Below are positions 15,416 to 23,524 of a DNA stretch of 26,175 nucleotides, piece by piece; the stretch's first letter is position 1; every line of letters begins with the position of its first letter. Position numbers and translations under genes: made by a program. The notes beneath the pieces were generated by a model that was not told the origin of the DNA, ran no database searches, and saw only the letters and a list, made by a program, of their open reading frames with translations. Source of the DNA: an uncultured Eubacterium sp. (GTDB lineage: Bacteria > Bacillota > Clostridia > Lachnospirales > Lachnospiraceae); the NCBI GenBank assembly GCA_910580075.1, contig CAJTVR010000065.1, forward strand, positions 1-26,175, read 5' to 3'.

Positions 15416-16291
15416 ATGCAGATCAAATTAGGCAGAAATGATAAGTGCTGGTGCAAAAGCGGCCGTAAGTACAAACAGTGTCATCAGTCATTTGACGAAA
15501 AAATTGCACGGATTGCAGCAGAGGGACACCAGGTTCCTGCAAGAGAAATGATTAAAAATGCGGATCAGATTGCCGGAATCCGCCAGAGCGCAAAAATAAA
15601 CATAGCAGTACTGGATTATGTAGCAGAACATATACATCCGGGAATGCAGACAGAAGAAATCGATCAGATGGTTTACAGCCTGACTACCCAGATGGGAGGC
15701 ATGCCTGCGCCGCTTCATTATGACGGCTATCCGAAGAGCGTATGCACTTCTGTAAACGACCAGGTATGTCATGGCATTCCCTCAAAGGATGTTATTTTAA
15801 AAGAAGGCGATATCGTAAATGTAGATGCTTCTACGATTCTGAATGGCTATTTTTCTGATTCTTCCCGTATGTTCTGTATCGGAGAAGTCAGCCCTGAGAA
15901 AAAAAAGCTGGTAGAAGTCGCAAAAGAATGTGTGTACCGCGGACTGGAAGCTGTAAAACCATGGGGTTTCCTGGGCGATATGGGACAGGCGGTTCATGAC
16001 CATGCATTTGCAAACGGATATACCGTTGTCCGTGAAATCGGCGGTCACGGCGTCGGCCTGGAATTCCACGAAGACCCATGGGTCAGCTATAACAGCAGAC
16101 GCGGAGAAGAAATGCTGATGGTTCCGGGCATGATCTTTACAATCGAGCCTATGGTGAATATGGGCCGTGCTGAGATTTATGTCGATGAAGAAAATGACTG
16201 GACCGTATATACCGAAGACAGAAAGCCTTCTGCACAGTGGGAAATCATGGTACTCGTCACCGAAGACGGTGCTGAGATCCTGTCATATTAA
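15416..16291 (+). CDS. map: Type I methionine aminopeptidase with N-terminal SEC-C zinc motif
   Basis: Removes the initiator methionine from new proteins. The 292-aa form starting at 15416 is preferred: GAGG lies 9 bp upstream, and the earlier in-frame ATG (15296) falls at the predicted transcription start. The N-terminal SEC-C motif C11-x-C13-x8-C22-H23 should bind zinc and help ribosome association. The catalytic domain has the metal ligands in VNVDASTILNGYFSDSS (two Asp), GGHGVGLEFHEDP (His), FTIEPMVN (Glu) and SAQWEIMVLVTEDG (Glu). This SEC-C form is one of two type I versions found in Firmicutes. The DUF4422 gene follows at 43 bp. Confidence 0.94.
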   Translation: MQIKLGRNDKCWCKSGRKYKQCHQSFDEKIARIAAEGHQVPAREMIKNADQIAGIRQSAKINIAVLDYVAEHIHPGMQTEEIDQMVYSLTTQMGGMPAPLHYDGYPKSVCTSVNDQVCHGIPSKDVILKEGDIVNVDASTILNGYFSDSSRMFCIGEVSPEKKKLVEVAKECVYRGLEAVKPWGFLGDMGQAVHDHAFANGYTVVREIGGHGVGLEFHEDPWVSYNSRRGEEMLMVPGMIFTIEPMVNMGRAEIYVDEENDWTVYTEDRKPSAQWEIMVLVTEDGAEILSY

Positions 16292-16334
16292 TCAGAACAT
16301 GTATGCGGCAGGTATATAACCGGAGAAAACGAAT

Positions 16335-17405
16335 ATGAAAAAAATACAGATTTTTGCAATGACACACAAGGCATTTACCCCTCCTCCAGATCCAGTGTAT
16401 GTTCCCCTGCAGGTCGGGCGTGCCAGCCATGAGCCGCTCGGATACACTGGCGACGATACCGGAGATCATATTTCTGATTTGAACGCATACTTTAGTGAAC
16501 TTACCGGTGTTTACTGGCTCTGGAAAAATAATCACGATACAGATATCATAGGCATCTGTCATTACCGCAGATATTTAATCTCAGAAGACGGCCGCCTTTA
16601 CACCAATGCAGATATTGAGCGTCTGCTTGCACAATACGATATCATTGTCACCAAAAAATTAGAGCTGCGCATGTCCTATTACGATGGTTTTGCCTCTACT
16701 CACGATGAAAAAGATTTAGTGGAAACAGAACGGGTCGTCGCAGAAAAATATCCCGAATACGCAGCCTTGTTCCACGATATGGTGCATAAAAAAGAAACCT
16801 ATTTTGCAAATATGATGATTTGCACAAAACAGCTGTATGACGAATACTGCACCTGGCTGTTTGACATTCTGTTTGAAGTGCGCAGACGCATTGATACATC
16901 CGGATACGATAACTACAGAAAACGGGTCTATGGTTTTTTGTCCGAATTCCTTCTGACAGTCTGGATTGTTAAAAACGGCCTGCACGTCTATGAAAGCTGT
17001 GTGGGCATGAGCGGCGAAAAACGCGAGACAAAAGAAATCAAACAGCAGATGTCCGTCTTTTTCGCACAGAATAACATAAAAGGCGCAAAGCAGTATTTCT
17101 TACAGGAACTCGAAAAACGCCCGGATGTCCTGATGGAAGCTTCCGATATTCACGGAGAACTAAAGCTGTGCATGCAGATTATTTCTACGTGCGAATATGA
17201 ACAGAAGCGTGCAGAACTGACAATGCTGGACCGCGGCATGGATTTTGAAGAACTCCTTAAAGTAATGAAGGAATTAAACCGTTTTATAGAACATCTGGAT
17301 GAAACTGAAGCAGCACTGCAGATTCAGGAATATGTCAGTAAGCATCCGGTTTCTGCAACTGCTGCAGAAATCGCTGCCGTTGTGGCTGGAAAATCTATTT
17401 CATGA
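16335..17405 (+). CDS. DUF4422 domain protein, putative glycosyltransferase
   Basis: A 356-aa protein whose first ~235 residues match DUF4422, a domain seen in capsule and exopolysaccharide glycosyltransferases. Landmarks are KKIQIFAMTHKAFTPP at the N-terminus, YVPLQVGRA, DNI-like HISDLNAYFSELTGVYWLWKN, IIGICHYRRYL, and YDIIVTKK. The C-terminal ~120 residues (from about 236) are helical, have no family I recognise, and include NNIKGAKQYFLQELEKRPD, which resembles a tetratricopeptide-type hairpin. The ribosome site is CGGAG at 16320-16324. It lies 43 bp after map and is probably read through from it. No other glycan gene is near, so its acceptor is unknown. Confidence 0.82.
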   Translation: MKKIQIFAMTHKAFTPPPDPVYVPLQVGRASHEPLGYTGDDTGDHISDLNAYFSELTGVYWLWKNNHDTDIIGICHYRRYLISEDGRLYTNADIERLLAQYDIIVTKKLELRMSYYDGFASTHDEKDLVETERVVAEKYPEYAALFHDMVHKKETYFANMMICTKQLYDEYCTWLFDILFEVRRRIDTSGYDNYRKRVYGFLSEFLLTVWIVKNGLHVYESCVGMSGEKRETKEIKQQMSVFFAQNNIKGAKQYFLQELEKRPDVLMEASDIHGELKLCMQIISTCEYEQKRAELTMLDRGMDFEELLKVMKELNRFIEHLDETEAALQIQEYVSKHPVSATAAEIAAVVAGKSIS

Positions 17406-17442
17406 TTCCGGGAACAGACCAAAATCTGTTAAAATATTTTGC

Positions 17443-17465
17443 AACCGTTTCTCATATTTATGCGT
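17443..17465 (+). promoter_or_regulatory. Candidate ECF-sigma promoter before the DUF4349 gene
   Basis: GCAACCGTTT at 17441-17450 contains the AAC (17443-17445) typical of ECF -35 boxes; CGT (17463-17465) follows after 17 bp in the position of the -10 box. No good SigA promoter is visible in the same gap. Whether the ECF factor coded at 21822 reads it is an inference. Confidence 0.45.
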
Positions 17466-17516
17466 TTCTATAAGTAGAAAGCAATTTCTAAATATGAAAA
17501 CGGGAGGGAAATCCAT

Positions 17517-18569
17517 ATGAAAAGACAGACATTAACAATGATATCAGCCAGCATGTTATGCATATTACTGACAGTTACCGGATGCGGCAGCACTTCCGGC
17601 GGTCAGACTGCCAGTTCTGACATGAAAAACAGCATTTCTGCAGCTGCATCTGACAGCGGCACCGAAGACATTTTATTAAACGAATCATCCAGTCAGGATT
17701 CTGCAGTCCGGGACGCAGCTTCCGAAAAGATGGAATCAGATGCCGATGCTGCAGACGACAGTGCTGAAGCCGGATACGGTACTGGTATTGTCAAAAATCA
17801 AAACCAAAAGATCATCTATACTTATAACTATTCCACAGAAACAAAGGAATTCGATTCTTTTTATCAGAAAGTAACCGAAAAAACGCAGGAACTTGGCGGT
17901 TACGTGGAAAGTTCGGAAACAAACGGCAGTGTGTCCGACGGCGTAAACCGTTACGCACATATGACTCTGCGCATACCTGCAGAAAAAATGGATCAGCTGA
18001 CATCCCTGCTGGACTTAGATTCTAATGTAACCTACCGCAGCCGCAGTTCTGAAAATGTCACTCTGAGGTATGTAGATTTAGAAAGCCATGTAAAAGCACT
18101 GCGGATAGAACAGAAAACCCTGCTGCAGCTGCTGGAAAAAGCTGAAAAACTGAAAGACATTATCGCCCTGCAAAGCCAGCTTACCCAGGTCCGGTACGAA
18201 ATAGAATCGTATGAATCACAGCTTCGGATGTATGATAACCTGGTTGATTATAGTACGATTTACCTGGATATTTCAGAAGTAGAACGCACGACAAATGTAA
18301 CGCCTGTCCGTGCATCCTTTTTTGAAGAAACTGCAGACAGATTTTCAGACAATCTGTACGCCGTAGGACAATGGCTGCGCGCATCTGCAGTCTGGCTCAT
18401 AAGCTCTCTGCCCGTCCTGCTTCCATTTGGAGCAGTTCTGGCTGCTGCTGTGCTTCTGATTCGCAAACGGATAAAAAACTGGAAAAAAGGCCGTAAAAAA
18501 TACACCTTCGCAAAAACTGAGGAGCAGAAGGAAGAAAACAGCAGTGATTCCGAAAATAATGAACATTAA
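17517..18569 (+). CDS. DUF4349 lipoprotein with C-terminal membrane segment
   Basis: A 350-aa envelope protein of the DUF4349 family. It begins with a lipoprotein signal ending VTGC23. A Ser/Asp/Ala-rich spacer (about 24-85) follows, then the DUF4349 domain (about 95-255), with IIYTYNYSTETKEFDSFYQKVTEKTQELGGYVESSE and MTLRIPAEKMDQLTSLLD. Inside it is a helical hairpin rich in charged residues (about 185-230). A transmembrane helix (about 291-315) and a basic then acidic cytoplasmic tail end the protein. GGGAGGG lies just before the ATG. In Firmicutes these proteins often belong to anti-sigma or envelope-stress sets. It is likely cotranscribed with the next lipoprotein (33-bp gap). Confidence 0.85.
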   Translation: MKRQTLTMISASMLCILLTVTGCGSTSGGQTASSDMKNSISAAASDSGTEDILLNESSSQDSAVRDAASEKMESDADAADDSAEAGYGTGIVKNQNQKIIYTYNYSTETKEFDSFYQKVTEKTQELGGYVESSETNGSVSDGVNRYAHMTLRIPAEKMDQLTSLLDLDSNVTYRSRSSENVTLRYVDLESHVKALRIEQKTLLQLLEKAEKLKDIIALQSQLTQVRYEIESYESQLRMYDNLVDYSTIYLDISEVERTTNVTPVRASFFEETADRFSDNLYAVGQWLRASAVWLISSLPVLLPFGAVLAAAVLLIRKRIKNWKKGRKKYTFAKTEEQKEENSSDSENNEH

Positions 18570-18602
18570 CATACAAACCGGAGTTTTATAAGGGGGTTCA
18601 TT

Positions 18603-19325
18603 ATGAAAAAACGAATAACATTCATCCCTGCTTTTGTTTTGATTTTTAGTCTGGCTGGCTGCAGTGAAAAACCGGACCCGAATAGACTTGTCACTGCATA
18701 TTTTGGCGATTCAGTAACTTCGGCGGATATTACACATCACATTGGAGGAAAAACAGTTCAATGGACAGCAGCGGAAGAAGATACTGATATCCTAAGAGAC
18801 TGGGCCTCTAAACTTAAATATAAACTTCTTGAATTTGAAGAAGGCCAGTCACCAGGAGACTGCGATGGCGGTGAAGTCTATGATTTTTCCTTTACTGAGG
18901 AAGGCGGCGGTTTTTCCTATGTGATCAATGGACCAGACAGCTGTTACCTGCTGATTGACGGACACTGGTTTTCCGTTAAAAACCCGTCACCTCTGCCTAT
19001 AGCAGAGCCGCAGAAAGAGCAGCTGACTCTCGCAGACGTCAGACAGCTTGCAAAAAAAGGCAGTGCCCTGTCATGGGATGATTTCGAGCAGTATGAATAT
19101 GAAGATACTGGTTCCGGACTTCTTATTTACCTCTATGACATTGATGAAAAATATTGCTTAATAATCGGCGGCAGTAATACAGCAAGCCCGCCTATGTATA
19201 TACGATTAGTCCGCAAATCAGAAGACAGTGAATTTATTGACGATGGCGTATATATTGATATACGGTCAGAAAGCGTCGATGATTTTACCAATGGCAGGAA
19301 AAAACAAAACAGACAGACGAAATAA
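18603..19325 (+). CDS. Hypothetical lipoprotein
   Basis: A 240-aa protein with a clear lipoprotein signal: basic MKKR, a hydrophobic core and the lipobox SLAGC with the modified cysteine at 20. I do not recognise the mature domain. It is acidic and strand-rich, and contains WTAAEEDTDILRDWASKLKYKLLEFEEGQSPGD and GGGFSYVINGPDSCYLLIDGHWFSVKNPSPLPI, which suggests one compact extracellular domain, plus a basic tail NGRKKQNRQTK. AGGGGG lies 7 bp before the ATG, and the gene follows DUF4349 at 33 bp. Probably part of the same envelope-stress or sensing unit. Confidence 0.72.
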   Translation: MKKRITFIPAFVLIFSLAGCSEKPDPNRLVTAYFGDSVTSADITHHIGGKTVQWTAAEEDTDILRDWASKLKYKLLEFEEGQSPGDCDGGEVYDFSFTEEGGGFSYVINGPDSCYLLIDGHWFSVKNPSPLPIAEPQKEQLTLADVRQLAKKGSALSWDDFEQYEYEDTGSGLLIYLYDIDEKYCLIIGGSNTASPPMYIRLVRKSEDSEFIDDGVYIDIRSESVDDFTNGRKKQNRQTK

Positions 19326-19393
19326 TCCAGTCTGATACGATAGATATTTAAGCTAAAACATTTTATTCCATGGTTCATCTGGCAATAACCCCC

Positions 19394-19489
19394 GGGGCTG
19401 TCGCATTGAGAAAAACAGAACAAGATAGAACTGGTTTAAATCATTCTTAAACGATATCTTGTATGAGTTTTACTTCGTGCGGCAGTCCC
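19394..19489. repeat. Hairpin element, copy 1 (about 96 bp)
   Basis: The ends GGGGCTGTCGCA (19394-19405) and TGCGGCAGTCCC (19478-19489) are imperfect inverted repeats, and inside them ACAAGATA faces TATCTTGT. The reverse complement of 25627-25724 is plainly related base for base, including CTGGTTTAAAT in the loop side. No gene lies inside. Shape and size are those of a miniature inverted-repeat element derived from an insertion sequence, but no parent element is in the window. Confidence 0.75.
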
Positions 19490-19694
19490 GCTTCTCATTG
19501 TAAAGCTGCTTTTGCCGTATATACGCCCGTCAGGGTATACGCACTATTCTTGTACATGCGTCCGGTATACTTTCTTATTTTTATGGATAGCTGAATAGTT
19601 TCACCATTTTTTCATGAACAGTTATGCAGGTTCAAGTATATTAAAAACTATGTTTCCTCAATCTGCTTCTTTATTTTCCGCATAAAGATTTCTA

Positions 19695-19766
19695 CCCTTC
19701 TTTTATCGGATTTTTCTATAAAACATTCCTGCTCCTGCCCTTCTTTTATCGGATTTTCTATAAAAA
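19695..19766 (+). repeat. Two direct copies of a 29-bp AT-rich unit
   Basis: CCCTTCTTTTATCGGATTTT is followed by CTATAAAA, first at 19695-19723 and again at 19738-19766, a period of 43 bp. The second copy ends four bases before the -35 box of the PadR promoter. It may be an upstream binding site for a regulator or for RNA polymerase. Confidence 0.7.
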
Positions 19767-19769
19767 GTC

Positions 19770-19822
19770 TTGACATTCTCGAATATCGAGATTATAATTT
19801 CCCTATAATCTCGATATTCGAG
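19770..19822 (+). promoter_or_regulatory. Consensus promoter of the PadR operon with two palindromic operators
   Basis: TTGACA (19770-19775) and TATAAT (19793-19798) are both perfect and 17 bp apart. The spacer holds CTCGAATATCGAG (19778-19790), a palindrome with arms CTCGA/TCGAG. Its exact reverse complement CTCGATATTCGAG lies at 19810-19822, just past the start of transcription. The centres are 32 bp apart, about three helical turns, so both can be bound on one face. This is the expected arrangement for tight autorepression by the PadR protein coded downstream, though which protein binds is inferred. Confidence 0.85.
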
Positions 19823-19852
19823 TTAGAAACATTTTATTCCTGTTCATATGCA

Positions 19853-19960
19853 GAGCCGCAAAGAAAAAAGGTTCTCCGCCCGGCGTCCCTGCTAACCTTT
19901 GTATTTTGAATACCCGCATACATGACTGAAACAGGAAAAAATTTCTCCGCTCCGCAAACA
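19853..19960 (-). repeat. Dispersed repeat family, pieces E and F in the PadR leader
   Basis: On the minus strand GGACGCCGGGCGGAGAA, then CCTTTTTTC (about 19856-19898), repeats the 5' module of copies A and B. A second shorter piece, GGAGCGGAGAAATTTTTTCC (19936-19955), lies nearby in the same orientation. Both fall inside the predicted 180-nt leader of the PadR mRNA. Confidence 0.65.
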
Positions 19961-19986
19961 CATCCACTAGAACAGGGAGCTGCAAA

Positions 19987-20310
19987 ATGCCAAGATCAAA
20001 ATTTCAAACACTTACAGAGCAAATGTTTTATACACTTCTCTGCCTGAAAACCGAATGCTGCGGCATAGACATTCTGGATAAAATTCCAGCCATGACAAAC
20101 AATCGTGTAAACATCGGGTCCGGTACCCTTTACACACTGCTTGAGCAGTTTTCGGATGCCGGAATGATTCGTGAAACAAAGGCAGAGGGAAGACGGCGCA
20201 GTTATATTCTTACAGATAAAGGAAAAGAAATGATAGACCGGGAATACCAGCGGATCTGCTGTCAGATAGCAGACTACCGCAGCATCTTTCGAGAGGGGGA
20301 ATCAGAATGA
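19987..20310 (+). CDS. PadR family transcriptional regulator
   Basis: A 107-aa winged-helix repressor. The PadR fold is shown by MFYTLLCLKTECCGIDILDKIP, the recognition segment NIGSGTLYTLLEQFSDAGMIRE and the wing EGRRRSYILTDKGKEMI. C-terminal dimer helix is short, as in class 2 PadR proteins. GGGAG lies 6 bp before the ATG. Its stop overlaps the start of the DUF2812 gene in ATGA, so the two are translationally coupled. PadR paired with DUF2812 membrane proteins is common in Clostridia, often controlling membrane or drug-stress responses. The paired operators at 19778-19822 are its likely target. Confidence 0.93.
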   Translation: MPRSKFQTLTEQMFYTLLCLKTECCGIDILDKIPAMTNNRVNIGSGTLYTLLEQFSDAGMIRETKAEGRRRSYILTDKGKEMIDREYQRICCQIADYRSIFREGESE

Positions 20311-21713
20311 AAAACATAAAACGCAGGTTCGAGGTATTTTCATTTTTTGACTACACAGGTATTGCAGGGCATCTGTCCAAAATGGCCGAAAAAGGCTGGC
20401 TTATAGAAAAAATATCTAACACCGGATGGGTATACCGGAAAATTGCTCCGCAAAAGCTGACTTTTTATGTCACTTATTTTCCAAATGCATCAGAATTTGA
20501 CCCATGTCCTACACAAGAGCAGCAGACATTTCATGATTTCTGCCGCCACACAGGCTGGAAACTCGCTGCTGCAGCTGCCCAGATGCAGGTTTTTTTTAAT
20601 GAGCAGGAAAATCCCGTTCCTATAGAAACAGACCCTGTTCTGCAGACTGCAGTAATTCATGCTGCCGCAAAAAAGAGTTTCCTGCCTGCACATCTTCTGC
20701 TGCTTTTGATTTCAGTGGTAAACATTATACTGTTTGTTCTTACCTGTTCCTCCGACCCTGTCGGCCTGCTTGCTGGCGGTACAAATTTATTTACCGGATT
20801 TGCCTGGCTTATGCTGTTTATAACAGTCATCATAGAATTGTACAGTTACTTCAGCTGGCACGCAAAAGCAAAAAAACTGGCGGCTTTTGGCGAATCTGCA
20901 GAAACCTTCAGCTTCTCCCGTATCAGGCTGTCCATTCTTGCAGCTGTATTAGCAGGATATGCTTACTGGCTGGTCACCATTTTGTGGAATGGCCCGGTAT
21001 TTTGGAAAATAGCCAGCATCTGCATGATTTTATATCTTGCTGTCCTTTTCTTTGCAGTCAGCGGAATCCGGCAGCTGCTAAAACGAAAAAATGTACCGCG
21101 GAATCTTAACCGCACAATTACCCTTTTTTCCTGTTTTGTCTTATCACTTGCCATACTCAGCTCCATTACCTATACCATTCTGCGGTGTTCACAAAAAGGA
21201 CTGTTCGACCGCGGCCGGGAAACTTACGAACATAACGGAGCAGTGTTTACCGTTTATCAGGACGAACTGCCGTTAACCATTGAGCATCTGCTGGGAACAT
21301 CCCGTGACGGATATATAAAAGAACGCAGAAGCGATGAATCACTGCTGTTAGCCCGCTATGAAATGCGCCAGTATCCGCGCTTTGACACACCGGACTTTTC
21401 CGATCTGCCGGATCTTTCTTATGAAATTACAGAAATAAAACTGCCTGTTCTATATGAATTCTGTAAAAACAGTCTCCTAAATGCTGAACAGGATGAAACA
21501 GCGGACGGCAGAACCATATTTATAAACCATTTTGAGCCCTCCGACCCCGTACCATGGCATGCAGAGGATGCCTGGCAGCTCATCCGGGATACCGGACCGG
21601 CTGACCGGTATCTGCTCTGCTATGAAAACAGAATTGTCGATATCCGCTTCAGCTGGCAGCCGACTGAGGAGCAGATGGCCGCGGTATCAGCGCGCTTAAA
21701 CCCGCCTTTCTAA
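20307..21713 (+). CDS. DUF2812 membrane protein, PadR partner
   Basis: A 468-aa integral membrane protein. The N-terminal cytoplasmic DUF2812 domain (about residues 6-105) starts RRFEVFSFFDYTGIAGHLSKMAEKGWLIEKI and has YVTYFPNASEFD. Five membrane helices follow, at about 126-147, 160-183, 206-228, 231-253 and 269-291. The last ~175 residues form an outside or soluble domain that includes ILRCSQKGLFDRG. The start overlaps the PadR stop by 4 bp (ATGA). Function is unknown; DUF2812 proteins are thought to be sensory or transport-linked partners of PadR regulators, and here it may signal membrane state to PadR. The long C-terminal domain is not one I recognise. Confidence 0.85.
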   Translation: MKNIKRRFEVFSFFDYTGIAGHLSKMAEKGWLIEKISNTGWVYRKIAPQKLTFYVTYFPNASEFDPCPTQEQQTFHDFCRHTGWKLAAAAAQMQVFFNEQENPVPIETDPVLQTAVIHAAAKKSFLPAHLLLLLISVVNIILFVLTCSSDPVGLLAGGTNLFTGFAWLMLFITVIIELYSYFSWHAKAKKLAAFGESAETFSFSRIRLSILAAVLAGYAYWLVTILWNGPVFWKIASICMILYLAVLFFAVSGIRQLLKRKNVPRNLNRTITLFSCFVLSLAILSSITYTILRCSQKGLFDRGRETYEHNGAVFTVYQDELPLTIEHLLGTSRDGYIKERRSDESLLLARYEMRQYPRFDTPDFSDLPDLSYEITEIKLPVLYEFCKNSLLNAEQDETADGRTIFINHFEPSDPVPWHAEDAWQLIRDTGPADRYLLCYENRIVDIRFSWQPTEEQMAAVSARLNPPF

Positions 21714-21821
21714 AAATTTTTTCTGAATATTGTAAGATTCTGCATGTCTTTCACCGGATATATAAATATAAATCAGAAACCGGCTCACTGCCCGCGCAAA
21801 TAAACCATGAGGTGCAGAATT

Positions 21822-22373
21822 ATGAAAGCTAATGAAAAAAATTTTATCACACTCATCCGCCGTAAAAAAGAAGCTGGCATTCTTTATGTGATCGACACAT
21901 ATGGCAGATATTTAAGAACCATTGTCAGTAAACGGCTTTTTGCATTACCTGACCAGACAGATGAATGCATGAATGATATTTTTCTGGGCATCTGGAAAAA
22001 TATTGACAGTTTTGATGAATCGAAAGGCAGTTTTAAAAGCTGGGCTGCGGGCATTGCGCGCCTGGAAGCTATTGAATATCTGCGCAAAGCCAGCCGGGAG
22101 CTGCAGACAGCCAGCCTGGACGGCCTGGAACTGCCACAGGAAGACGTTCATCTGCTGGCACTTGTAGAACAGGAACTTTCGGAAGAGACCCAGGCCCTTT
22201 TATCCTGTTTAAAACCAGAAGATCAGGAGCTGTTTCTCCGGGTTTACGCATACGAAGAAAAGCCGGAAGAAGTCAGTACAAAAATGGGGATCACAAGAGA
22301 CAGCCTCTACGTGCGCCTTTTTCGCGGCAAAAGAAAAATACGCATGACCGCTGCCAGCAGAAAGGAGATTTGA
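21822..22373 (+). CDS. ECF-type RNA polymerase sigma factor
   Basis: A 183-aa sigma-70 family factor of the extracytoplasmic-function type. Region 2 covers about residues 18-90 (YVIDTYGRYLRTIV...DECMNDIFLGIWKNIDSFDESKGSFKSWAAGIARLEAIEYLRK); region 4 covers about 125-175 (LKPEDQELFLRVYAYEEKPEEVSTKMGITRDSLYVRLFRGKRKI), with no regions 1 or 3. Start at 21822 is chosen because GAGG lies 9 bp upstream; the earlier ATG at 21807 has no ribosome site. The DUF4179 gene follows after 2 bp, the standard sigma/anti-sigma pairing. No matching ECF promoter was found directly upstream of this gene, so auto-control is unproven. Confidence 0.93.
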   Translation: MKANEKNFITLIRRKKEAGILYVIDTYGRYLRTIVSKRLFALPDQTDECMNDIFLGIWKNIDSFDESKGSFKSWAAGIARLEAIEYLRKASRELQTASLDGLELPQEDVHLLALVEQELSEETQALLSCLKPEDQELFLRVYAYEEKPEEVSTKMGITRDSLYVRLFRGKRKIRMTAASRKEI

Positions 22374-22375
22374 CT

Positions 22376-23455
22376 ATGAATAAGGATTTGTACACACTTG
22401 CAAACTGTATCCATGCTTCTGACGATTTTGCAGAAGAAGCATCTGGCAGATTTCCAGATAAAAAATACAAGCGCAGCGTCCTTGCAGCGGTCCGCAGTGA
22501 AAAGCAGCCCGCAGCCCGGAAGCGTCTGGCCACAGCCGCTGCCTGTCTTGCCGTTATCGCTGCCGCTGCCGGCATTTTCCGCAGCGAAGTCCAGGCCGCT
22601 ATCGAACAGATTCATTACAGCATCAGTTCGGCTTTAGGGCTTGGAAACAGTGCAGCCCGCTATACAGAAGTCGTACATACTTCTGTCAGCAGCGGAGGTT
22701 ATATTGTTACGCTGCAGGAAGCCCTTGCAGCTTACGGAACACTATATGTCACATATACCGTCGAGCGTGAAGACGGCAGTCCGGTTATGCCGGAAAATGA
22801 TTATTTCCAGCTTGATTCAAAACTTCTGATCAATGGAGAACCCGTGCGGAACAGCAGCGGCACTTCCTCAGGTTTTCTGGACGAGGAGAAAAAAATATGG
22901 AGAACCCTTCTTTCGTGCGGCACCGAAGGCACAGACCTTTCCAGTGAAAATACTTATGAATTGAAATTATCTGATCCCCAGCTGGCAGAACGCGGAACAT
23001 GGGAATTTAAATTTAAAGCAGACGGTTCAGAACTCTATGCAGACACAAAAACCATGGCTCTTAATGATCAGTACGTACTGCCAGACGGTGTTGTTGTAAC
23101 TTTAGACGAACTGAGTTTAAATAAAATCGAACAGCGGATTACATTTCACCTTACGAACAGCACATGCATCCAGTATGACGATTTTCAGCTGGAATTCAAA
23201 GACGACCAGGGACGGACCGCTGTATTCCAGACCGGCACTTGCGGAAACGGGAAAGGCATTCTGGTAAATTCATATGTGCCAGCCAAAGACTCTCCTATAA
23301 GAACCTGGATTGCCGAAGATGCAAAAACACTTTACGTAACCGCCTATCTGACAGATATGCCTGAAACCGACGGGCTGAATCCTGATGACTACAAGGTTCA
23401 GACTGGAGAAACAGCTGTCTGGGATCTGACAAACCTGGAATCAGGCATCCGGTAA
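22376..23455 (+). CDS. DUF4179 anti-sigma factor
   Basis: A 359-aa one-pass membrane protein. The first ~45 residues are the cytoplasmic sigma-binding part (MNKDLYTLANCIHASDDFAEEAS), then a single transmembrane helix (about 50-67, LATAAACLAVIAAAAGIF), then a large extracytoplasmic DUF4179 region with strand-rich sensor sequence. The ATG at 22376 is preceded by AAAGGAG (22361-22367); a TTG six bases earlier is less likely. It lies 2 bp after the sigma gene, so the pair is co-translated. It presumably holds the sigma factor at the membrane until an envelope signal releases it. Confidence 0.88.
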   Translation: MNKDLYTLANCIHASDDFAEEASGRFPDKKYKRSVLAAVRSEKQPAARKRLATAAACLAVIAAAAGIFRSEVQAAIEQIHYSISSALGLGNSAARYTEVVHTSVSSGGYIVTLQEALAAYGTLYVTYTVEREDGSPVMPENDYFQLDSKLLINGEPVRNSSGTSSGFLDEEKKIWRTLLSCGTEGTDLSSENTYELKLSDPQLAERGTWEFKFKADGSELYADTKTMALNDQYVLPDGVVVTLDELSLNKIEQRITFHLTNSTCIQYDDFQLEFKDDQGRTAVFQTGTCGNGKGILVNSYVPAKDSPIRTWIAEDAKTLYVTAYLTDMPETDGLNPDDYKVQTGETAVWDLTNLESGIR

Positions 23456-23470
23456 TACATTCAACTGTGC

Positions 23471-23512
23471 CCGGCAGCAGAATGACCACGCGCTGGCCAT
23501 CTCTGCTGCCGG
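23471..23512 (+). terminator. Hairpin after the sigma/anti-sigma operon
   Basis: CCGGCAGCAGA (23471-23481) pairs perfectly with TCTGCTGCCGG (23502-23512), 11 bp, between two convergent genes. A T-run (from 23526) follows only after about 13 bp, so it may work mainly as a barrier between the two transcripts. Confidence 0.65.
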
Positions 23513-23524
23513 CAAAAGCCTGTG

